Below, in pieces: positions 26,380 through 35,221 of a DNA stretch of 50,951 nucleotides. The translations under genes were made by a program, and so were the position numbers. Within the stretch, counting starts at the first letter, position 1; every line of letters starts with the position of its first letter. The DNA is taken from the NCBI GenBank assembly GCA_937931785.1, contig CALHAX010000004.1, forward strand, positions 1 through 50,951. Direction: 5' to 3'. The notes below the pieces were generated by a model, which had not been told where the DNA came from, searched no databases, and saw only the letters and a list, made by a program, of their open reading frames with translations. Source of the stretch: an uncultured Hyphomicrobiaceae bacterium (GTDB taxonomy: Bacteria; Pseudomonadota; Alphaproteobacteria; Rhizobiales; CALHAX01).

Positions 26380-27264
26380 ATGACCCATTTCATCACCGTG
26401 ACGAACCGCCGGGGTGGCGTTGGCAAAACAACAACAACATCAATGCTGGCCTATGCCTATGCCGTAATCGGCTTCCAGAAAGTGCTGGTCATTGATTTCG
26501 ACGCGCAATCCAGCACGTCCATTACGCTGCTTGGCCATGAGCGCTGGAAAAACGCGCGCATGGAAACGCGTACGGTCGCCGGCCTCTTGCGCGCGCTCTA
26601 CAGCGACACCCCTCCGGACATTTCCCGCTACATTTCTCATCAGGCTGGCGACGTTCACATCACACCCGGCAATCGCGCACCGGAACTCTCGGTCATTCCC
26701 GGATCCTTCGCTCTTGATGATACGGAACGCGAAATGCTGTTGACGCACTACGCCGGTCCGGCAGGTGCGCAAGGGACGGACCTTGCAAGCATTTTCTCAG
26801 ATATGCAGCAACGGATCACGAACCTAATTAGAAAGCTCGACGGCCTCTACGACGTGGTCATCATGGATTGTCCCCCCGGTCTCTCGAACGTCGCATGGGG
26901 CGCGGTGCAAGCTGGCGATTTTATCGTCGTGCCCTATGTGCCAGACGCAACTGCGGAAGATAATGTTGGCTGGTTGGTCAACCGACTGGAGACAATCGAA
27001 CGCGGCAAGAAAATCCGCTTGCTCGCCAATCGCGTCCGCATGAACAATCCATATCAGCGTGGCATCATCGACAGTATCATGGCGCGCTATCCTTCATTGG
27101 GCATCGTGATGCCACAGCGTGCCGCAATCGAGGGAGCATTGGAGTTCCGTGCAGCTCCGCAATCACTCAATCAGAAGTTTGGCGATGGTCGCCCGATCGT
27201 CGAAGAGCTCTTTAACGCAATGCTCGCATGGGTCGAAGATACTGGAGTCAGGGCCGCATCATGA
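26380..27264 (+). CDS. ParA/MinD-family ATPase with altered signature lysine
   Basis: A 294-residue P-loop ATPase. The deviant Walker A is RRGGVGKTT (Arg11 to Thr18). The usual KGGxxK signature lysine is replaced by Arg11 while the second lysine (Lys16) is kept. VLVIDFDAQSS is the A' motif and VVIMDCPPGLSNV the switch II/Walker B region. The C-terminal PYVPDATAEDNVGWLV and the long basic region fit chromosome- or cargo-partition ATPases rather than MinD, since no amphipathic tail is seen. A small gene overlaps its stop codon. No ParB or centromere-like parS sequence was noticed, so it may position a protein cargo instead of DNA. Confidence 0.88.
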   Translation: MTHFITVTNRRGGVGKTTTTSMLAYAYAVIGFQKVLVIDFDAQSSTSITLLGHERWKNARMETRTVAGLLRALYSDTPPDISRYISHQAGDVHITPGNRAPELSVIPGSFALDDTEREMLLTHYAGPAGAQGTDLASIFSDMQQRITNLIRKLDGLYDVVIMDCPPGLSNVAWGAVQAGDFIVVPYVPDATAEDNVGWLVNRLETIERGKKIRLLANRVRMNNPYQRGIIDSIMARYPSLGIVMPQRAAIEGALEFRAAPQSLNQKFGDGRPIVEELFNAMLAWVEDTGVRAAS

Positions 27265-27662
27265 GCAATGAAAAAAAGAAACCTGACGATCATCTCGAAG
27301 CGGTTTTCAAGACTGTCATCGACGAAGCACGCAACAATCCAGCGTTTGCGAAGCGGATCCAGGCAGCATTGGCAGGTAAAGGAGAAGGTAAAGCAAAACC
27401 GCGCGTACCACAGCATTCTGAAACTCCGCACACACCCGACGTTCACGCCGTCAACATTCTCCGCCAACACGGAGAACAGATGCTTCGTGGGCGACTTTCG
27501 AATCTGCGCACCAAGGCCGACTTACTTGCAGTAGCCAAACGCTCGGGCCTTCGCCTCACTGGCACAGCCGCAAAGAAAAACGCCTCCCGCCCGGATATCA
27601 TTGACGGAATCGTCATCGCAGCACATCACTACGACAGCCAGCGCGAGGCTGCAGAAGGATAG
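27261..27662 (+). CDS. Small partner of the ParA-like ATPase, SAP/Rho-N-like C-terminus
   Basis: 133 residues from the ATG at 27261, which overlaps the upstream stop as ATGA, so the two are translationally coupled. The N-terminal helix (about 12-37, with NNPAFAKRIQAALAGK) is amphipathic. A charged, proline-containing linker follows. Residues 80-125 contain LRTKADLLAVAKRSGLRLTG and PDIIDGIVIAAHHYD, which resemble the helix-extended-loop-helix of SAP or Rho N-terminal modules that bind nucleic acid. This similarity was judged by eye. No known family name is assigned. It may be the adaptor that the ATPase moves, or a DNA tether. Confidence 0.72.
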   Translation: MSNEKKKPDDHLEAVFKTVIDEARNNPAFAKRIQAALAGKGEGKAKPRVPQHSETPHTPDVHAVNILRQHGEQMLRGRLSNLRTKADLLAVAKRSGLRLTGTAAKKNASRPDIIDGIVIAAHHYDSQREAAEG

Positions 27663-27691
27663 AATTGTATTCTGTCAATGCAGACCAGACG

Positions 27692-28822
27692 TTACTGCAG
27701 CGCGGTGAGATGATTGTCCCATGCAAAGACCTTGCTCGCACTGCGTTGTTGTTGCGCCCCATCACCTGCCGAACGAAAAAGCGAGCCTTCACCAGTCGTA
27801 AAATAGAACGAATCCGCCTCCACACCACGAGCGACACCGCTCACGTCGGCAATCGGCAACACCTGAACAACAGATTTTTTATCCAGATCGAACGTGAGCG
27901 CCATACTCCCCTTGGCAGAGGTCGCCATGGCGTAGCGCCCCGTGCGGTCTAACGCGATTGAGCTGACATAGTTGCGCAGCAATCCGTAGGTCCTTGACGG
28001 GGCTGGAAGGAGTTTGATTGGGTGCTGACGGCGATGCGTTCCGACAAGCATCGGAATATCCGATTTAGGTCCGACGAACTGACACCCAATCACCACTTCG
28101 TCTGTCGGTGTCACAGACAGATGCCGGATAGACAATTTGTGCAATGCGTCCGAGAGCACGTGGCGCTCCAACAGCCCACCGGTATGCGAGTCCAGGTAGA
28201 CGAGATTCGGTTGCATGGACGCCAGATTGAGCATCCGGCGCCCCTCATCGGGATGGGTTGAGATGCCCCCGTTGGCGATCACCAGTGTGCGTCCATCGGA
28301 AAGAACAGCAAGATCATGTGGCCCTACGCCATGAGAGGGAAACTCGCCGACCTGACAATATCCGTTCGTCGCATCACGAATTCCAATCATGCCGCGATCG
28401 TTGACGAAATCATTTTCGGTCGTGAAGAGCAATCGACCGTCTGCACTGAAAACACCATGACCATAGAAATGCCGAGCGGAGGTGGTTTCAAACGGTAGCG
28501 GCGGCAGTCCGTTCGGGCGATTGAAAGCAATGGCGAACGTCCCGGGGCGACGCGCAAATACAACGCATTCACCTGTTGTCCGCCGCACCGCAACGTCATG
28601 ACCTCGCGACGGAAGCAGGACAGTGGCAACGTCCTTTCCATTGGAATCGAAGACCGCACCCTCAAAGTTATCTTTGTTCAATCGTCGCGCCGCGGCGAAG
28701 AGTTGTCGTTCGCCTGGGACAGCCTCAAGAGCGTCCATAAATCCACTGGCGTGCGTGGAGATCGCTTGCGAAAATCCGCCCGTCATCAATCCAAGACATA
28801 ACTTGCGGCGATCAATCTCCAT
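27692..28822 (-). CDS. DUF1513 family exported protein
   Basis: 376 residues from the ATG at 28822, which overlaps the end of the imelysin gene by 11 bases. The start RRKLCLGLMTGG resembles a short Tat-like signal. The remainder is a seven-bladed beta-propeller-like protein with DUF1513 features: SRGHDVAVRRTTGECVVFARRPGTFAIAF, HFYGHGVFSADGRLLFTTEND, and GVGPHDLAVLSDGRTLVIANGG. In alphaproteobacteria DUF1513 proteins are encoded with imelysins and a di-haem oxidoreductase in iron-responsive operons. Here the same order survives, but the di-haem gene is only a remnant. Confidence 0.85.
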   Translation of the reverse strand: MEIDRRKLCLGLMTGGFSQAISTHASGFMDALEAVPGERQLFAAARRLNKDNFEGAVFDSNGKDVATVLLPSRGHDVAVRRTTGECVVFARRPGTFAIAFNRPNGLPPLPFETTSARHFYGHGVFSADGRLLFTTENDFVNDRGMIGIRDATNGYCQVGEFPSHGVGPHDLAVLSDGRTLVIANGGISTHPDEGRRMLNLASMQPNLVYLDSHTGGLLERHVLSDALHKLSIRHLSVTPTDEVVIGCQFVGPKSDIPMLVGTHRRQHPIKLLPAPSRTYGLLRNYVSSIALDRTGRYAMATSAKGSMALTFDLDKKSVVQVLPIADVSGVARGVEADSFYFTTGEGSLFRSAGDGAQQQRSASKVFAWDNHLTALQ

Positions 28823-29915
28823 CTGAAGCATTGAATCCCAGAGACAGTGATGCATGCTGTTTCAAAAGGCCGGAGACATGGAACATGATCGATTTCATTG
28901 GAAACCCCATGGAAATCGCATGTTCCCGAGTCGGGTCCTGCGTCAGGGAGCCCATGGGATTTGCGTCGAGTTCCTTCGCAGCTTTCAGAGCTTCCCTGAA
29001 TTGCCACTCCACTGTGCTGGTCTGCAAGGCATCGAATTGCCGAAGCGCCTTTCCAAGCCCTCCCACGTCGAACATGTGCTGCAACCCCGTGACACCACCG
29101 CGCAGGTATGTCGTGCTCAATCCTGAAGCTGCAAATAAGGGACGATAAACCCGGCCAAGCCGTTGCTTCACAAAACCAAGCGGTGCAATGAGATGACGGC
29201 TACGCAACTCTTCCATTCCCTGCAGAAATGAATGAGCAAACTCACGCGTCACTTCAAGCTGTGAAAGGTAGATCCGGTTCCCCTGCTCCGCCGACAACCA
29301 TCGTTGTGACCAGGTGCCGTTCGTGTCCCACGACTTCGATACGTCTCGGGCAATCACTTCAAGATTATCGCCGATAGCACCTGCGTATGAGCAGGCGAAC
29401 GAGCCAAGCTTATCGACACGTTTGCTGTTGGCGCGTGTGCCGTATAGAATAATCTCCAGTGCCGTGAGCCCCTGCAACGCGACACTCTTTCGGCTGAGCA
29501 TTGTCGAATCCAGTTTCGGTTGTAATCCTTCTGTTCCGCTTCGAAGGTGTTTGCGCACTTGTTTGCGACCACGCCCTTTGCGATCTGGCCAGAACACGAT
29601 GCGCTCATAGCGGTTCTGCTCTGTAACTGGACCGAAGCGAAGGTGAGACGCCCTCGCCCATGACAGGACGGCGTTGCGATAGGCGATGTTCAAACGATCA
29701 AGCTCATTGGAACTGGCTGCGCCATCTGCACATACGTCTTGCGTTGTCGCACGCAGCTTGGCGAATGACGCAGCAAGAGTGCGATACGTCGGACGGATAT
29801 GGCTTTCAAGCATCTGCCGACCAAGTTCCGCATGTGGAAACGTTTGCGCACTCGCTGACGTGCAAGTGAAGGCAATCAACGCAACCAGCATGGTCGTCCG
29901 CGTATAACCAGTCAT
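28812..29915 (-). CDS. Imelysin-family exported protein
   Basis: 367 residues. An N-terminal signal peptide (TMLVALIAFTCTSASAQ) precedes an all-helical imelysin-type domain. The family segment usually written as GxHAIEFLLWG appears as LQGLTALEIILYGTR, so the His is replaced by Thr. Other blocks are AYRNAVLSWARASHLRFGPV, RIVFWPDRKGRG and TREFAHSFLQGMEELR. Imelysins are linked to periplasmic iron uptake, and the motif change may affect metal binding. Its start overlaps the stop of the di-haem oxidoreductase remnant as ATGA, and the DUF1513 gene overlaps its end. This indicates one transcript, now likely driven from thrS or an internal promoter. Confidence 0.88.
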   Translation of the reverse strand: MTGYTRTTMLVALIAFTCTSASAQTFPHAELGRQMLESHIRPTYRTLAASFAKLRATTQDVCADGAASSNELDRLNIAYRNAVLSWARASHLRFGPVTEQNRYERIVFWPDRKGRGRKQVRKHLRSGTEGLQPKLDSTMLSRKSVALQGLTALEIILYGTRANSKRVDKLGSFACSYAGAIGDNLEVIARDVSKSWDTNGTWSQRWLSAEQGNRIYLSQLEVTREFAHSFLQGMEELRSRHLIAPLGFVKQRLGRVYRPLFAASGLSTTYLRGGVTGLQHMFDVGGLGKALRQFDALQTSTVEWQFREALKAAKELDANPMGSLTQDPTREHAISMGFPMKSIMFHVSGLLKQHASLSLGFNASDGD

Positions 29916-30022
29916 TGGGACCTCACGAACTTGATCGGATCGGCACGGTCTTCAGCAGGCAGTCTGGCAAATGCATCGCATACGATGCCTGCCGCTCCAT
30001 CGTACCAAAGGACCTCTTCCAT
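29912..30022 (-). pseudogene. 3' remnant of a di-haem (DUF1111-type) oxidoreductase gene
   Basis: Too short for normal ORF listing, but the 36 codons between thrS and the imelysin gene read EEVLWYDGAAGIVCDAFARL followed by PAEDRADPIKFVRSQ. This matches the C-terminal tail of the DUF1111 di-haem oxidoreductases that usually precede an imelysin gene (E-x-x-L-W-H-x-G-E-A, then F-x-x-L-P-x-x-D-R-x-x-x-x-x-F-x-R-S). The stop overlaps the imelysin ATG. An ATG overlaps the thrS stop as TGATG, so it may still be translated as a short peptide. I infer a deletion that removed the front of the gene and brought thrS against it. The match is by recall of the family, not by a search. Confidence 0.72.
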
Positions 30023-31965
30023 CACCCACGCAGATCCGGCGGCGTTGCTTCATCCACCAACATCTGAATCGCTTCGGCGAGCGGCATCACGGTCTGATCC
30101 TTGGAGCCAAGGCGACGGACAGACACGGTGCCTTCTTCAGCTTCGCGACGCCCGGCGACAAGAATAACGGGAATATGCGCAACGGAGTGCTCTCGCACCT
30201 TGTAGTTGATCTTCTCGTTACGGAAGTCCGTGTCGACCCGAAGACCATGCGCTTCAAGTTGCCGTTGCACGCCGCCCGCATAATCATCCGCTTCGGATAC
30301 AATCGTTGCAACGACGATTTGCCGGGGTGCCAGCCAGAGCGGGAAACGCCCGGCATAGTTTTCGATCAGAATACCAATGAAGCGCTCGAATGATCCAAGG
30401 ATCGCACGGTGCAACATCACTGGCATGTGACGATCACCGTCCTCGCCCACAAACTCAGCCTTCAGGCGATCCGGCAAGACAAAATCAACCTGCCATGTGC
30501 CACACTGCCAGTCCCGGCCAATGGCATCAGTCAAGACGAACTCAAGCTTCGGTCCGTAGAACGCCCCTTCGCCAGGATTCAACTCATACTCACACCCGGC
30601 CGCCTTGGTGGCCGCCATCAGCGCACCTTCTGCCTTGTCCCAGACGTCGTTGCTGCCGGCGCGCGTTTCCGGACGATCGGAAAACTTCACCTTGAAGTTT
30701 TCGAATCCGAAATCCTTGTAGATCGATGCAAGCAGTTCGATGAAAATCTCTGTTTCCGGCTCAATTTGCTCTTCTGTCGCAAAAATATGCGCATCGTCCT
30801 GCGTGAATCCCCGCACCCGCATGATGCCGTGCATGGCACCCGACGGCTCATATCGGTGGCATGACCCAAACTCCGCCATCCGCAACGGAAGTTCACGATA
30901 GGATTTCAATCCCTGATTGTAGATCTGAACGTGACACGGACAATTCATCGGTTTGAGCGCATTGACACGCTTCTCGCGCGCACCGTCCTCATCCACTTCA
31001 ACGATGAACATGTGCTCCTGGAATTTCTCCCAGTGCCCGCTCTCTTCCCAGAGCTTGCGATCAACAACTTGCGGCGTCTTCACTTCCTGATAACCAGCAG
31101 CATCCAGCCGACGACGCATGTAGGCTTCCACGATGCGCCAGATCTGCCAACCGTTCGCATGCCAGAACACCATGCCCGGCGCTTCTTCCTGCATGTGGAA
31201 GAGATCCATCTCGCGCCCGATCCGGCGATGATCGCGTTTCGCCGCTTCCTCAAGCATGTCGAGGTGCGCCTGAAGTTCTTTCTTCTCTGCCCAGGCCGTG
31301 CCGTAGATTCGTTGCAGCATGGCGTTGTTGCTGTCTCCACGCCAATACGCACCAGCAACCCGTTGCAGCTTGAACGCATCGCCGATCTTGGCTGTCGATG
31401 TCATGTGTGGGCCACGACACAGGTCGGTCCACGCACCCTGCGCATAGAAATTGACGTCCTCGCCCTCAGGAATCATGTCGACCAGCTCGACTTTATATTT
31501 TTCTCCCTTCGCAGAAAAATGTGCTTTCGCGTCATCGCGCGACATCACCGTTTTGGTGAACGGTTTGTCGCGTTTGATGATCTCGCGCATTTTCGCTTCA
31601 ATCTGCTCGAAGTCCTCCGTGGAGAACGGTTCGGCACGGTCGAAGTCGTAATAGAAACCGTTTTCGATCACAGGACCGATGGTAACTTGTGTTTCCGGCC
31701 AGATTTCCTGCACAGCTTCAGCCAACACGTGCGCGCAATCATGGCGTATGAGCTCAAGGCATTCTGGATCGTTCCGCATCAAGATCTGCACGGTGGCGTT
31801 TTCCACCAACGGATCGGCCAAATCTCGCACGTCGCCGTCCACTTTCATGGCGACAGCTTTTTTCGCAAGCGACTTGGAGATCGACGCCGCCAGTTCGGCA
31901 CCGGTCGTTCCAGCCGCCACATTTCGCGAATTGCCATCGGGAAACGTGATCGTGATATCGGACAT
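30022..31965 (-). CDS. thrS: Threonyl-tRNA synthetase
   Basis: 647 residues, complete. An N-terminal TGS domain ([20 protein letters not shown]) precedes the editing domain with the conserved [12 protein letters not shown] and HSAKGE-like region. The class II core holds [21 protein letters not shown] (zinc ligand cysteine in NCPCH), the motif 2 region [20 protein letters not shown], and motif 3 [26 protein letters not shown]. The C-terminal anticodon-binding domain ends [11 protein letters not shown]. It charges tRNA-Thr. Upstream 137 bases contain a long perfect hairpin that could act as a leader structure. Its neighbours yidD, Fe-S scaffold and folE are the usual alphaproteobacterial arrangement. 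Confidence 0.97.
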   Translation of the reverse strand: MSDITITFPDGNSRNVAAGTTGAELAASISKSLAKKAVAMKVDGDVRDLADPLVENATVQILMRNDPECLELIRHDCAHVLAEAVQEIWPETQVTIGPVIENGFYYDFDRAEPFSTEDFEQIEAKMREIIKRDKPFTKTVMSRDDAKAHFSAKGEKYKVELVDMIPEGEDVNFYAQGAWTDLCRGPHMTSTAKIGDAFKLQRVAGAYWRGDSNNAMLQRIYGTAWAEKKELQAHLDMLEEAAKRDHRRIGREMDLFHMQEEAPGMVFWHANGWQIWRIVEAYMRRRLDAAGYQEVKTPQVVDRKLWEESGHWEKFQEHMFIVEVDEDGAREKRVNALKPMNCPCHVQIYNQGLKSYRELPLRMAEFGSCHRYEPSGAMHGIMRVRGFTQDDAHIFATEEQIEPETEIFIELLASIYKDFGFENFKVKFSDRPETRAGSNDVWDKAEGALMAATKAAGCEYELNPGEGAFYGPKLEFVLTDAIGRDWQCGTWQVDFVLPDRLKAEFVGEDGDRHMPVMLHRAILGSFERFIGILIENYAGRFPLWLAPRQIVVATIVSEADDYAGGVQRQLEAHGLRVDTDFRNEKINYKVREHSVAHIPVILVAGRREAEEGTVSVRRLGSKDQTVMPLAEAIQMLVDEATPPDLRG

Positions 31966-32059
31966 GGTGCAAAACGGCGTGTCGCCGCCCTCGTGATTGG
32001 AAGCTGGGTGCAGTCGTACGGGGTTATATGTCAGTCGTTTGATCCAACGCGGTGGTTCT

Positions 32060-32099
32060 ATCTGCTTCGCGCGCCCGTGTCATCGTCAGCGAAGCAGAT
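32060..32099. promoter_or_regulatory. Long perfect hairpin in the thrS leader
   Basis: ATCTGCTTCGC and GCGAAGCAGAT form an 11-bp perfect stem around an 18-base loop. It begins 4 bases after the yidD stop (minus strand) and lies 95-134 bases upstream of the thrS ATG. There is no T tract on either strand. It may be a processing or stability element, or a leader structure for thrS. Confidence 0.5.
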
Positions 32100-32102
32100 C
32101 AT

Positions 32103-32432
32103 TCATGATGCATTGGTCCGGCTGACATCTGCGTTCACCTGCGCCCTGGTCCATCGTCCATATCGCCAGGGCTGCGTCAGATGATGTTCACACGCGATAT
32201 CTGGAACCGGGTCATAACCATCCGTTCCCCCGGGGCGACAACGACACAGCCGCGACGCCGTTAACCACCCGCCGCGCCAGGCCCCGTTGCGATCGATTGC
32301 CTCAAGGGCATACTCGGAACATGTCGGCAGATGGCGACATTGCCAGCCGACGTAAGGCTTCAGTGTCCAGCGATAAAGATGAACCGGGGCCTTCAGAGCA
32401 AACTTCGCGATCTGGCCAGGCCATGCAGACAT
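32103..32432 (-). CDS. yidD: Membrane protein insertion efficiency factor YidD
   Basis: 109 residues with the YidD pattern: a first amphipathic stretch with LYRWTLKPYVG, then CRHLPTCSEYALEAIDRNGAWRGGWLTASRLCRCRPGGTDGYDPVP. The conserved cysteines and the CSEYALEA motif are complete. The factor assists YidC-dependent insertion at the inner membrane. Its start lies 2 bases after the stop of the Fe-S scaffold gene, showing co-transcription. thrS follows downstream. Confidence 0.94.
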   Translation of the reverse strand: MSAWPGQIAKFALKAPVHLYRWTLKPYVGWQCRHLPTCSEYALEAIDRNGAWRGGWLTASRLCRCRPGGTDGYDPVPDIACEHHLTQPWRYGRWTRAQVNADVSRTNAS

Positions 32433-32434
32433 CG

Positions 32435-32902
32435 TCAGACGTCCACTGAAACCGCTTGCTGTGCATCAGCACGGCGCTCGATCTGCGCAATAGCATCCTC
32501 CACAGCATCGAAGACCAACAACGCCGATGTGTGACGTTGCGGATAGTCCCGCACGGCCTCGAGAACAGCGAGATCTGCCCATTCGCCATCCGGGACAGGT
32601 CCATCTCCCTTGAGCATGGCACGCATCGTGTCCCCGACAGCCCGAAGCTCATCGCCGGTCCGTCCGACAATATGGTGCCCCATGACAGCCGCCGCCGTCT
32701 GCCCGAGCAAACACGCTTTGACGGTCTGTCCATAATCCGTGACAACACCGTCCTTCATGGAGAGATCAAGCGATATCTTGGACCCGCAGAGCTTGGAATG
32801 CGCGTCCGCAGTTGCATCAGGCATTTCAAGACGCGTGGTTCGCGGTATATTGGCTGCGAGCGCCAGTATCTTTTCGCTGTAGATGTCGCTCAGATCGGTC
32901 AT
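32435..32902 (-). CDS. NifU/IscU-like iron-sulfur scaffold protein
   Basis: 155 residues from the ATG at 32902; the longer frame to 33109 has no family similarity. The start SDIYSEKILALAANIPRTTRL is followed by SKLCGSKISLDL (first Cys), VKACLLGQTAAAVMGHHIVG (second Cys) and RHTSALLVFDAVEDAI, where the third IscU cysteine is Ser. This cysteine loss is also usual in the alphaproteobacterial scaffold found beside yidD, so it is not a defect of this copy. It may bind clusters transiently. It is the first gene of the unit with yidD, divergent from folE. Confidence 0.88.
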   Translation of the reverse strand: MTDLSDIYSEKILALAANIPRTTRLEMPDATADAHSKLCGSKISLDLSMKDGVVTDYGQTVKACLLGQTAAAVMGHHIVGRTGDELRAVGDTMRAMLKGDGPVPDGEWADLAVLEAVRDYPQRHTSALLVFDAVEDAIAQIERRADAQQAVSVDV

Positions 32903-33056
32903 TGGCCCAGATTCTCGCATCGCAATGCTTCGACAGTAACCAACGGCAATGCGCCACATAACGTTTCCCGCCGGACACCCCCATGATATGGCAACGCAAA
33001 TTGATTTGGGCAAGTGACGGCGCGCAAGGGCTTCACACCGAAAAGAGAGCAGACTG

Positions 33057-33692
33057 ATGGATGCAGCCGTGAAAAAGAAGAGCAGCAAAACCCGCCCGGT
33101 TGTTGGCAAGGGGCCTCAAATCGAGCGTCCGTCGCGTGAAGATGCAGAAGCCGCTGTTCGGACCCTGATTGCATGGGCCGGCGATGACCCGTCACGCGAA
33201 GGCCTGCTCGACACCCCGAAACGCGTCACAAAGGCCTACAAGGAATTCTTTGGCGGATACGACGATTGCCCGATTGAAGCCCTGTCGCGCACGTTTGACG
33301 AAGTCAGCGGCTATGACGACATCGTGATGCTGCGCGACATCGATTTTGCCTCGCACTGCGAGCATCACATGGTGCCCTTCATCGGCAAGGCGCACATTGC
33401 GTATTATCCGACAAACTCGGTTGTCGGCATTTCCAAACTCGCCCGCGTCGTCGACATATTTGCAAAGCGGCTCCAGACTCAGGAGACAATGACCGCACAG
33501 ATTGCAACCGCGATCGAAGATGTCCTCAAGCCCCGCGGCGTGGCAGTGATGCTGGAGGCGGAACACCAGTGCATGTCGATGCGCGGCGTGAGCAAACAAA
33601 ACGTATCAACGATAACCACGCAGTTCGGCGGGATCTTCGAGGACGATGCCGAACAACGGACCCGTTTCATGTCCCTCACCCAGCAGCGCTAG
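33057..33692 (+). CDS. folE: GTP cyclohydrolase I
   Basis: Converts GTP to dihydroneopterin triphosphate, the first step of tetrahydrofolate synthesis. The protein is 211 residues; zinc ligands are Cys101 and His104 in HCEHHMVPF, and Cys172 in [47 protein letters not shown] and the C-terminal TTQFGGIF are the usual blocks. The N-terminal 20 residues are basic and probably flexible. hisI begins 13 bases after the stop, and the NifU-like gene is divergent, as in many rhizobial relatives. Confidence 0.97.
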   Translation: MDAAVKKKSSKTRPVVGKGPQIERPSREDAEAAVRTLIAWAGDDPSREGLLDTPKRVTKAYKEFFGGYDDCPIEALSRTFDEVSGYDDIVMLRDIDFASHCEHHMVPFIGKAHIAYYPTNSVVGISKLARVVDIFAKRLQTQETMTAQIATAIEDVLKPRGVAVMLEAEHQCMSMRGVSKQNVSTITTQFGGIFEDDAEQRTRFMSLTQQR

Positions 33693-33705
33693 GCTGGATC
33701 GCCAA

Positions 33706-34164
33706 ATGTCGAAGACCAACACGGAAGCTCTGGAAAAAGGGCTTGCCTTCACACCACGCTTTGCAGCGGACGGCACCATTCCTGCTGTCGCCACGGATGT
33801 CGAAACGGGCGACGTCGTCATGCTCGCTTACATGAATGAAGCCTCCCTCCGCCAGACAATCGAAACCGGCATCGCAACATATTGGAGCCGCTCGAGGCAG
33901 TCCCTTTGGGTCAAGGGGGAAACAAGTGGCAACCGCCAGCACATCGTAGCCATGCGCACCGACTGTGATCAGGATGCACTATGGATCACTGTGCGTGTCG
34001 AAGGACACGGCGCATCGTGCCACCGTGGGTACCATTCGTGTTTTTACCGTGCTGTCCCAACGGAAATTGTTGGAGCAGGCACCGTTGGCGAAAATGTCCC
34101 TCTGGAATTTTGCGAAGCGGAACCTGTTTTCAATCCCTCCACTGTTTATGGAAAAAAATCATAG
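33706..34164 (+). CDS. hisI: Phosphoribosyl-AMP cyclohydrolase
   Basis: The third step of histidine synthesis, opening the adenine ring of PR-AMP. The protein is 152 residues from the ATG at 33706. VVMLAYMNEASLRQTIETGIATYWSRSRQSLWVKGETSGN is the N-terminal signature. RTDCDQDALWITV has the metal-binding D-x-D-x-D, and GASCHRGYHSCFYR carries the zinc cysteines. The C-terminal extension is typical of the monofunctional alphaproteobacterial form. It follows folE closely and likely shares its promoter. Confidence 0.96.
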   Translation: MSKTNTEALEKGLAFTPRFAADGTIPAVATDVETGDVVMLAYMNEASLRQTIETGIATYWSRSRQSLWVKGETSGNRQHIVAMRTDCDQDALWITVRVEGHGASCHRGYHSCFYRAVPTEIVGAGTVGENVPLEFCEAEPVFNPSTVYGKKS

Positions 34165-34365
34165 CGGCGGTCGTTAGAATATGTCGTACACCTTTTCTGA
34201 TAACCATCCCGATGAACAAACTCCACCTTATCCATCGCATTAACGTTGTTGTATCCATTGTGGCATGCGCGATGCTCCAACAACTCGATCCGCGGCAATG
34301 CGGCAAGAGCAGTTGTACCACTCCGAAACGATAGAGAGTGGCATGAGCAGACGGTTGGGGCAGCA

Positions 34366-35031
34366 ATGCAGAACAGCACCAGTACGCGGCTTTTTGCCTA
34401 CTGGAACGATATTCGCGGGCCCCGCATGGCACCGCATCGTTTTGAAGTCGAACCTGCCCGCATCGCCGATATTCTCGCGCAGACGTTCATTCTTGAACAT
34501 GATGACGAAAACAAATTCCGGTTCCGCCTCGCGGGCACGCAAGTGTGCGATCACTTCGGGCGGGAGTTCCGCGGCCACGACATCCTGAACATGTGGGCAG
34601 GTGAGGACCGCATCAACTTCGAGCGCATCCTGCGCGGAAGTTCCCTGGAAGGCGCCGTTTCTGTCGTTGCATTCGAAGCACAAACCGCTGATGGCCGTAC
34701 CGCCTCATTCGAGATGCTCATTCTTCCTCTTGTCCACTCTGGCAATGCCATAACCAGATTGTTGGGTTGCATCAGCGCCGACGACAATCCACCAGCCTGG
34801 CTCGGAACGCAGCCCGTCGCAACTCAACGCGTCAAACGAATCAGCATGATCTGGCCAGACGGGCGCCCACACGCCATTCTACAAAAATCAGACAAGCAAC
34901 TCCCGTTTTCCCAAGTCCCGGGACACAAGCGTGTCGTATCGATCGACCGGCGCAACTTTCGTGTCTACGACGGAGGTCGCTCAGACCTCCCCCGCGCGCC
35001 CCGAGTCTCCGGTGAACATTCAGATCAATGA
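34366..35031 (+). CDS. PAS_5-type PAS-domain protein
   Basis: 221 residues from the ATG at 34366. It matches the alphaproteobacterial PAS_5 family: TRLFAYWNDIRGPRMAPHRFEVEPARIADIL, then FILEHDDENKFRFRLAGTQVCDHFGREFRG, and a later FEMLILPLVHSGNAITRLLGCIS. No kinase, cyclase or DNA-binding domain is attached, so it is a stand-alone sensor or regulator module. The C-terminal 60 residues are polar. The frame is open upstream to 34246 but the family starts at the chosen Met. A double PilZ gene follows 190 bases later on the same strand. Confidence 0.82.
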   Translation: MQNSTSTRLFAYWNDIRGPRMAPHRFEVEPARIADILAQTFILEHDDENKFRFRLAGTQVCDHFGREFRGHDILNMWAGEDRINFERILRGSSLEGAVSVVAFEAQTADGRTASFEMLILPLVHSGNAITRLLGCISADDNPPAWLGTQPVATQRVKRISMIWPDGRPHAILQKSDKQLPFSQVPGHKRVVSIDRRNFRVYDGGRSDLPRAPRVSGEHSDQ

Positions 35032-35221
35032 TATGATATTTCACAACTCCCAAGCATACTGGGTAATTTCGATCCTCAAATTAGGTATTCGTTAAGCTGC
35101 ACCTCGGATACTACTTAGGTTGCCACGGCGCCTTCATGCGCGTTTGCGCGACATATGTTCACGATTTCAGCCATCCGATTCGTCGGAACCGGTTTGCCTG
35201 ACTGGAAAGCGAGACAGCGCG

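Noticed and set aside
30931-32184. A 417-codon plus-strand open frame inside thrS
   Set aside because: Antisense to a canonical threonyl-tRNA synthetase; the translation is rich in Phe, His and Arg without any domain.
32435-32902. Missing third cysteine in the scaffold protein as a defect
   Set aside because: The yidD-linked alphaproteobacterial form of this family commonly has Ser or Thr at that place, so it is normal for the subgroup.
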